Assembly (NCBI GenBank): GCA_031553615.1
Contig: JAVBLJ010000005.1
Location: forward strand, 1-64,000
Length of the DNA stretch: 64,000 nt
Reading direction: 5' to 3'
Source: WQXF01 sp031553615
GTDB lineage: Bacteria > Bacillota > Clostridia > Christensenellales > Aristaeellaceae
The position numbers were made by a program, and so were the translations under genes. Shown in pieces: positions 1 through 5,073 of the stretch (position 1 is the stretch's first letter; each line of letters begins with the position of its first letter). The notes beneath the pieces were generated by a model. The model saw nothing but the letters and a program-made list of their open reading frames with translations, searched no databases and was not told the origin of the DNA.

Positions 1-780
1 ATTGATCGCACGGAGTACCGACAATTTATCTACCAAGAAGAAGCTTTGGTGTATGCGCTTTTCTATCCGTCGAATATCCCTCTGCCACTAAGAAGCGAAG
101 CGGCGGATTCGGTGCTGGATTTTGCCAATCAGCAGGCGAAACTGTTACTGGATACCTGGGGCGTGTTGTATGAGTATCCCTTTTATCAGGTCTGCAACAT
201 AGCCCGAGGCGCGGATGTGAGCCTGCGCGGAGCGCCCATTCATACAGGTGCCGACATGAAGAATTATCTGCTCGGCATCTCCAGCGAAGCGGCGCGGTAT
301 GAGTATGACTACCTAAACGAGCGCAGGCTGTTTGATGACGAATACACCTACGTCCGTGCGCGCCAGCAACTGGATGGCATCCCCTTTGCGATCTGCGACA
401 TCAAGAGCCCTAACTACCGTTCGAATAATCCGCAGTTTGATGAAGGCATATTTGTGCTGTGGCAATTCAACAGCCGCGGAGAAATTGTCTTTGCCGAAGC
501 CAGTAACCTGCACGAGGTGGTGGCGGAAAGCGGAGAATCACAGCCTGTTCTTAGCTGGCAGGAGTGTTTGGCGTCACTTCCCAAGGATAACCGATTCTTT
601 GATGGGCTCTTAGAAGCCAAGGTGGTCGGCGCGGAGCTTTGCTATGCGATCAATGGCAAGCACATGACCTATCCGGTTTGGCAATTCCTGGTGGAGTTTA
701 GTCAAGCGGCGGATTCCGGGCTACAGCGGTATCTTTGCTATACGGTCTATGTGGATGCGTGTAGTGGGCTGCCTCTATAA
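1..780 (+). CDS. Unknown protein, 5'-truncated by the window edge
   Basis: The reading frame is open from the first base, so the true start lies outside the window and at least 259 residues are visible. The TTG at 46 has no ribosome binding site and should not be taken as the start. The visible part is soluble, with many Tyr and acidic residues and no membrane segment. The last ~40 residues (tryptophan-containing strand, then YTVYVDACSGLPL) recall the end of a PepSY/YycI-like fold, but this is a weak impression. A strong terminator follows. I do not recognise the family. It probably belongs to the integrated element ending near 6.8 kb. Confidence 0.6.
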   Translation: MDRTEYRQFIYQEEALVYALFYPSNIPLPLRSEAADSVLDFANQQAKLLLDTWGVLYEYPFYQVCNIARGADVSLRGAPIHTGADMKNYLLGISSEAARYEYDYLNERRLFDDEYTYVRARQQLDGIPFAICDIKSPNYRSNNPQFDEGIFVLWQFNSRGEIVFAEASNLHEVVAESGESQPVLSWQECLASLPKDNRFFDGLLEAKVVGAELCYAINGKHMTYPVWQFLVEFSQAADSGLQRYLCYTVYVDACSGLPL

Positions 781-799
781 CTTTAAGTGAACACAAACC

Positions 800-838
800 A
801 AAGGCAGGTCGTTCATGATTTAGCGACCTGCCTTTTTT
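800..838 (+). terminator. Rho-independent terminator of the first gene
   Basis: A perfect 12-bp stem (800-811 with 824-835) with a 12-nt loop is followed by a run of T (833-838), 20 bp after the stop codon. Confidence 0.85.
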
Positions 839-869
839 GAATATGTAGCGACCTGCCTTTTTTGAATAT
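821..869 (+). repeat. Direct duplication of the terminator 3' arm
   Basis: Bases 821-844 and 846-869 are identical 24-mers at a 25-bp period. The unit is the 3' arm plus T-tract of the terminator at 800-838. The second copy ends just before the next promoter (-35 at 873). Confidence 0.85.
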
Positions 870-872
870 CCC

Positions 873-900
873 TTGACTTTTAGGGAATTGATCCTATGCT
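873..900 (+). promoter_or_regulatory. Sigma-A-type promoter for the sigma factor operon
   Basis: TTGACT (873-878) and TATGCT (895-900) are separated by 16 bp, about 100 bp upstream of the sigma factor start. Confidence 0.6.
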
Positions 901-998
901 TGAAATCGTAACCTTTTTTTGCACTGCCACGTCTAATGGGTGTCATGCATGAATCAAAACGCGCAATCCGCGCTGGTTGCGCGGGAGGTGAGGCCCTT

Positions 999-1487
999 AT
1001 GGATAAACAAGCATTCGTTTGCCAAGTAATGGCGCACGAGCAGACCTTGTACCGGGTGGCATGTTCCATGCTCAGACAAGAGGCTGACCGCAAGGACGCC
1101 GTACAGGAGGCCGTACTCAAAGCCTGGGCGAATCAGTATACACTCAAAGACGAGCGCTATTTCAAAACCTGGCTGATGCGCATCCTAATCAATGAGTGTC
1201 ATACGATTTGCCGCAAGCAGGCGCGCCTGGTACTGATCCCGGCCTGGACGGATGAGAAGCATACGACAGATACGAGTGCGCCCGAAGGAGACCTCACTGC
1301 GATGGTAGATGGTCTACCTGATAAATTGCGCCTGCCCATGGTGCTGCACTATGTGGAGGACTTTTCACTCAAGGACATCGCCGACATGCTCCGCTGTCCG
1401 CTGGGCACGGTGAAGAAGCGGCTCCACGACGGGCGCAAGGCGCTAAGACTGGCCTATGAACAAGACGAGAGGGCGTGGCAGGAATGA
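999..1487 (+). CDS. ECF-like RNA polymerase sigma factor
   Basis: This 162-aa protein has the two-domain layout of a group 4 sigma factor. Region 2 (about residues 8-75) includes DAVQEAVLKAW and FKTWLMRILINEC, which bind core enzyme and the -10 element. Region 4 (about 105-150) is a helix-turn-helix ending in LGTVKKRLHDGRKAL for -35 recognition. ATG 999 is chosen because GGGAGGTGAGG lies at 983-993; the frame is open further upstream to 936. Its stop overlaps the ATG of the next gene by 4 bp, the usual coupling of a sigma factor to its anti-sigma partner. The target regulon is not visible. Confidence 0.88.
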   Translation: MDKQAFVCQVMAHEQTLYRVACSMLRQEADRKDAVQEAVLKAWANQYTLKDERYFKTWLMRILINECHTICRKQARLVLIPAWTDEKHTTDTSAPEGDLTAMVDGLPDKLRLPMVLHYVEDFSLKDIADMLRCPLGTVKKRLHDGRKALRLAYEQDERAWQE

Positions 1488-2749
1488 AGCAAAACGATTG
1501 GAAAAGTGTCTATACACCTGTTTCGCAGGATTTTCATGAAGCGTTGCTCACCGCCGCGCAAAGCGTGAGAGAGGAGCAACCCGTTATGAAAAAGCGAATT
1601 GGAATTTTGGTGGCGGCGCTGGTGTTGGCGCTGGCTGCGGGAACCGCACTGGCTGTTGTCAGCCACTACAGCGTGCGAGAGTATCAGGCTGGTGGAAATC
1701 CGTCGGCGGAATTTGAACAACACATCGTCGAGCTGGGAAAGACCTATGAGACCGACGAAATCACTCTGACCGTCGGCGACGCGGTGTTTGATGGCAGAGG
1801 CATCGCCATTGCGATGGACCTGACCTCCAAGAATCCCGATAAGCCCGTGTACATTTACCCCAAACTGACCGCCTGGTGCGGCGACCGCCAGCTGGATTTG
1901 GACATTGAAGGAATGCGCGGCGACTTCACGTCCGGCTTCCTGTTCCCCAGCCTGAATGAGGATTACCTGGAAGGGAAGTACGGCTTTGATGCCGTGCTCT
2001 ATGAGGACGAGGCGGACGGGCCAGTCACTTGGAACCTGACCATGCAGGTCCTCCGGCCAAACTGGCCGGTGGTGCGCGCCCAGGAGATCGTGACAAAGGG
2101 CGCGGATGGCGTAACGCTGCCCATCGAAGTGCAACTGAAGCCCTTCCGCGACGCGTATGAAAACCACGAAATTTGGATAACCAACGGAGACAGTCCGGTG
2201 GAGTATGCCGCAGCGATTCCAGTGCCGGAAGGCATGACCGAAGAGGCTTGGTGGCAGGAGCTGCTGGGGGCCCAACTAGTGCAAAGCGGTGCCTTCACAC
2301 TGGTCGACTCCTTTGAATGCACCTTTGTGGCAGCGGTGCCTGAAAGCACCAAGCTGGCGGTAGGTGCCGGAAAGAGCTTCCCCTTTGAAGAATACACCGT
2401 AGATTTCGCCGGCATGGACGTATCCTTCACGCGGGCAAGCTACACCTTCGAGCGAGTTTATCCTAAGGGAACGTCGTCGGACATGCCGCAACAGCCCTAC
2501 GCGCTGATGGATCAGAATGGGGCCATCTTGGCAAGCATGAGCTGCAGCAACAGTAAGCCGGAAACGCGAGCGGACGGAACCGTTACGCTGCGCTATCAGG
2601 GCGAGGTTGCGATCCAGGGCGATATGCCCACCAGCATCCGCTTTGTGCCCCTGGCGCAAGACGAGGACGGGCAGGTCATCGATCCACCGAGCTATGACGA
2701 GGCACATGCTTTTAAAGTGGAGATCACTACGGAAGGGAGGGCGCAGTAA
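1484..2749 (+). CDS. Putative membrane anti-sigma factor, DUF4179-like
   Basis: The 421-aa product has a short cytoplasmic N-terminus (about 35 residues, MKQNDWKSVYTPVSQDF), one membrane segment (about 36-58) and a ~360-residue extracytoplasmic domain rich in beta-strand pattern. This layout, and the ATGA overlap with the sigma factor, match the DUF4179 proteins that sit beside SigV-like factors in Firmicutes and are thought to hold the sigma factor at the membrane until an envelope signal arrives. The anti-sigma role is inferred from context. No zinc-binding HxxxCxxC motif is present, so it is not a ZAS-type anti-sigma factor. Confidence 0.75.
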   Translation: MKQNDWKSVYTPVSQDFHEALLTAAQSVREEQPVMKKRIGILVAALVLALAAGTALAVVSHYSVREYQAGGNPSAEFEQHIVELGKTYETDEITLTVGDAVFDGRGIAIAMDLTSKNPDKPVYIYPKLTAWCGDRQLDLDIEGMRGDFTSGFLFPSLNEDYLEGKYGFDAVLYEDEADGPVTWNLTMQVLRPNWPVVRAQEIVTKGADGVTLPIEVQLKPFRDAYENHEIWITNGDSPVEYAAAIPVPEGMTEEAWWQELLGAQLVQSGAFTLVDSFECTFVAAVPESTKLAVGAGKSFPFEEYTVDFAGMDVSFTRASYTFERVYPKGTSSDMPQQPYALMDQNGAILASMSCSNSKPETRADGTVTLRYQGEVAIQGDMPTSIRFVPLAQDEDGQVIDPPSYDEAHAFKVEITTEGRAQ

Positions 2750-2760
2750 TGCGCCCTCCC
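2735..2760 (+). terminator. Hairpin overlapping the anti-sigma stop codon
   Basis: A perfect 11-bp GC-rich inverted repeat (2735-2745 with 2750-2760) has the TAA stop in its 4-nt loop. There is no T-tract, so it could be an mRNA-stabilising hairpin rather than an intrinsic terminator. Confidence 0.5.
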
Positions 2761-3223
2761 CGAGCCCCTGCATGCCTAAAGACTTCTTATCCCCGATGTA
2801 ATCCCAAGAAACAAGGAAGGAGCCTGGGCTTTCAATCGCCTAGGCTCCCATTACAACCAACCCACACCACGCATCCCGCGAAAGTGTATTTTGTGTACTT
2901 CGTCCTTCTCCACCACATTCAAAGTAAGATTTGATACAATAAGAGCCGCTCGATGAGAGTGGCTCTTATTGTATGTCGAGGGTGAAAAGGCTAGGAATAT
3001 CAAGGGTTTTCGGGCTTGAATCGATGAAGAACGAGTGATAATTCGTTATGTGCACTGGAGAAACTCTTGAGCTTGCTGATGCCGAAAAGCGTGGTGGGAA
3101 TTTTTGGGTGAACCCGATAATTATTACTCATGAAGCAATGCACCCGATGGGCGAAAATAAAGCTCATTTTGGGCCGATGGGAGGCAAAACGGGTGCACAA
3201 TAAAGCGGGTCTTTTTGCCAATG
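2761..3223. other. Gene-free stretch with several inverted repeats
   Basis: No convincing gene is present in about 460 bp. Short open frames here lack ribosome binding sites and recognisable protein character. The stretch holds an imperfect hairpin near 2818-2850, the long hairpin at 2934-2974, and an 8-bp inverted repeat (3139-3146 with 3190-3197). It is AT-richer than the downstream chromosome. Confidence 0.5.
2934..2974. terminator. Long bidirectional hairpin
   Basis: The arms 2934-2951 and 2957-2974 pair over about 18 bp with a single G-U pair and a 5-nt loop. Both ends are A/T-rich, so it could terminate transcription in either direction. Confidence 0.65.
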
Positions 3224-3248
3224 AAAAATGGGCCTCACTCGAAGCCCA
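3224..3248 (-). terminator. Terminator of the small membrane protein gene
   Basis: On the minus strand a TGGGC/GCCCA stem (arms 3244-3248 and 3229-3233) with a 10-nt loop is followed by TTTTT (3228-3224), 17 bp beyond the stop codon of the gene at 3265-3702. Its position supports that frame being a real gene. Confidence 0.65.
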
Positions 3249-3264
3249 AACAGATGACTTGACC

Positions 3265-3702
3265 CTAATGCCGCGAACGCTTTTTCTTTCTTTTTGGGCG
3301 TCTCCTTACCATGTTCCAACGATACAGCTTCCACCGAACAAAAGTGACTAGAAACGACGAGACGAAACATGGCCATCCGAATACAATCGCCACGGTGCGA
3401 AAAATGGGTGCTTCTTCGAATAGATTGGCACACAGCATGAAAAACGACATCAATGAATAGGTAACCACAAAGCATATAAACAAAACATAATGGAATGTTT
3501 CAATGCTCTCAATGAAATCCAAATACAGAAAGGTTCTCCAAAAGTTATGTCGAGTGAATTTTCGATGCCGCACACCCTTTTTCCCTCTGTATATCTCGAC
3601 ATCGTCACTTAACATCGTGCCAAACGACCCTGAATACGAAATGACAAACCCGCCTATCATAAGGACAATAAGCAAGATTGTTTCAAGGATCTTGGTTACC
3701 AT
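3265..3702 (-). CDS. Small polytopic membrane protein, unknown function
   Basis: This 145-aa protein has three predicted membrane segments (about residues 5-25, 70-92 and 100-122) and a very basic C-terminal tail (RRRPKRKKKRSRH). The hydrophobic pattern with a basic cytoplasmic tail, an extended -10 upstream (TGGTATAAT on the minus strand near 3789-3797) and a terminator just downstream support a real gene. A TAG stop lies two codons upstream of the ATG, which has no clear ribosome binding site. Base composition is AT-richer than the chromosome to the right, in keeping with element cargo. I do not recognise the family. Confidence 0.6.
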   Translation of the reverse strand: MVTKILETILLIVLMIGGFVISYSGSFGTMLSDDVEIYRGKKGVRHRKFTRHNFWRTFLYLDFIESIETFHYVLFICFVVTYSLMSFFMLCANLFEEAPIFRTVAIVFGWPCFVSSFLVTFVRWKLYRWNMVRRRPKRKKKRSRH

Positions 3703-3773
3703 GCGCTATCTAACCACGCCTCAAATCTTCATGATGAATCGCTACACAGCTTTCACACTTTTCGTTACATTGA

Positions 3774-3932
3774 CGATCCTATGCCTTCATTATACCAGTT
3801 CTTGGCTCGCTTGTTTTGTGCGGTGTTGCCCTAGGCGATTACGAGGATTTAAAGCGTGCGGTGGATTTGATTCCGTCGGAGATTTTGAGCGCCGCACTGA
3901 AGGCGGCCGCGCATAAACCGCAAGAACGATGA
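3774..3932 (+). pseudogene. C-terminal remnant of an unknown gene
   Basis: From 3774 to the TGA at 3930-3932 there is a protein-like frame ending ALGDYEDLKRAVDLIPSEIL followed by an Ala/Lys-rich helix. It has no ATG and no ribosome binding site, and a stop lies just upstream at 3771. It looks like the tail of a small helical protein whose 5' part was deleted, next to another element-borne gene. The family is not recognised. Confidence 0.35.
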
Positions 3933-3966
3933 GGAAACTATTGGAAATAGGGAGCGTGATTATGGA

Positions 3967-4227
3967 TTGGAGATAAACGTCAAGGATGATCGTCAGCTGG
4001 TGGAGGTTTGGCTGACCAACGCGGAAAAAAACGACCCTGCGGTGCGTGAAAAGTTGAAGCCGCTCTACGCGGAATACAAGCACAAAAAGTACCTGGTGGC
4101 GGTGTACGAGTCGGGCGGTCGGGATATATACCGAAGTACGCTTGATCTGCTGGCTTATAATAGGAAGCGGAGTGCGGAAATGGCGGTGCAACGGGAGAAA
4201 AAGCCGAGCCGCGCGATGGAGCGATGA
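3967..4227 (+). CDS. Small protein typical of clostridial conjugative elements
   Basis: The 86-aa product (start region MEINVKDDRQLVEVWLTNAE; middle EYKHKKYLVAVYESGGRDIY) resembles, from memory, short unnamed proteins carried by integrative conjugative and mobilisable elements of Clostridia, usually near the relaxase. The start is probably the TTG at 3967, with GGGAG at 3950-3954 (12 nt, long spacing). An ATG at 3962 is in another frame and closes at once, so the 5' end may be damaged. A 12-bp-stem terminator follows at 4238-4268. Function is unknown. Confidence 0.6.
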   Translation: MEINVKDDRQLVEVWLTNAEKNDPAVREKLKPLYAEYKHKKYLVAVYESGGRDIYRSTLDLLAYNRKRSAEMAVQREKKPSRAMER

Positions 4228-4237
4228 CCAGCAAAGT

Positions 4238-4268
4238 GCCCTCATGATCGCGATGGGATCATGAGGGC
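4238..4268. terminator. Bidirectional terminator between convergent genes
   Basis: A perfect 12-bp stem (4238-4249 with 4257-4268) with a 7-nt loop lies between the convergent 86-aa gene and the toxin gene. Confidence 0.7.
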
Positions 4269-4285
4269 GTATTATTCGGCTTTCA

Positions 4286-4594
4286 TCAAAACAGTGCTTT
4301 CATATAGTTCTGGCGATCATGCAAAATGCGGAGCACTTCAACCTGTTCATGGGAGCACACGTAGAAGATTTTGTATGAACCGCAAACAAGAAAGCGAAAG
4401 CCGGTTTTAAGCGGAATCACGCTATCCAGCGTCGCGCCGCGCTCGGGCATTTCGGCTAAAGAAGCGATTCTCGATTTCATTTCTTGCATCAGTTTGGTGG
4501 CGGCATCGGGATTGCTGAGTTCGTCGCTGATGTAGGCGTTGATCGAAAGTAAATCCTCCCTCGCTTTGGGAGCAACGGTGATGCGGTATGGCAT
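4286..4594 (-). CDS. ParE/RelE-family toxin
   Basis: This 102-aa protein has the ParE/RelE pattern: an N-terminal MPYRITVAPKAREDLLSI strand-helix, a middle helix pair, and a C-terminal YKIFYVCSHEQVEVLRILHD strand pair ending in HDRQNYMKAL. Members either poison DNA gyrase (ParE) or cleave mRNA on the ribosome (RelE); the sequence alone does not decide. The ATG at 4594 starts one base after the antitoxin stop, so the pair is one operon. A frame extension upstream of this ATG lies inside the antitoxin gene and is not needed. The pair probably stabilises the integrated element. Confidence 0.85.
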   Translation of the reverse strand: MPYRITVAPKAREDLLSINAYISDELSNPDAATKLMQEMKSRIASLAEMPERGATLDSVIPLKTGFRFLVCGSYKIFYVCSHEQVEVLRILHDRQNYMKALF

Positions 4595-4595
4595 A

Positions 4596-4841
4596 CTACT
4601 CACCCAATCCCGCGAAGGCTTCGTCAAGGGTCAAGCCACCATGCTTGCGCAGGGATTCCTGGCCTTGCGCCAAATCGGAGAGCAACTGGACGGTGGCCAT
4701 AAGCTTCTCGTAATCAGCCAGGCTTTGCACCACATATTTACCACGGCCATTTTTGGTCAGGAAAACGGGAGCGCCGTTTTCACACTGCGTCAAGACTTCA
4801 CCATAGTTTTTCAAATCAGAAATCGGTAGAATATTCGGCAT
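4596..4841 (-). CDS. Phd/YefM-family antitoxin
   Basis: The 81-aa protein starts MPNILPISDLKNYGEVL and continues PVFLTKNGRGKYVVQSLADY, the typical Phd/YefM N-terminal DNA-binding fold that also autoregulates the operon. The C-terminal part (about 50-81) would wrap the toxin. AAAGGAGAGG lies just upstream of the ATG. It precedes its toxin with a 1-nt gap, the normal order for this class. Confidence 0.87.
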   Translation of the reverse strand: MPNILPISDLKNYGEVLTQCENGAPVFLTKNGRGKYVVQSLADYEKLMATVQLLSDLAQGQESLRKHGGLTLDEAFAGLGE

Positions 4842-4921
4842 GGTATCCTCTCCTTTCGATAAAAGCGTACCACTATTTCACCCTAAATACAACGGTAAAT
4901 ATAGCCCTGAAGAGATTGGTC

Positions 4922-4950
4922 TTGATTTGCTTGTCATATTGATATACAAT
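4922..4950 (+). promoter_or_regulatory. Promoter of the serine recombinase gene
   Basis: TTGATT (4922-4927) and TACAAT (4945-4950) are 17 bp apart. A ~120-nt leader follows, with a small hairpin (CCGAG/CTCGG near 5012-5026) and AAGGAAGGTGAG just before ATG 5074. Confidence 0.55.
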
Positions 4951-5073
4951 GTTGTCTGTAAATAATAATTTTAGACATATCAAAATTGGCAAACAGCGAG
5001 AAGCAAGCGCCGAGCAATCCTCGGTAGTTCGCAAAACAGCTTCGTAGCCCAAAGGCAAGGAAGGTGAGCTGCA

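Noticed and set aside
3000..3221. A 73-codon minus-strand frame in the gene-free stretch
   Set aside because: No ribosome binding site, no protein-like pattern, and it overlaps the terminator serving the membrane protein gene.
1..5073. A 5' half of spoVT inside the window
   Set aside because: All plus-strand frames to the left of the recombinase were read for an AbrB-like N-terminus and none was found; it must lie outside the window if it exists.
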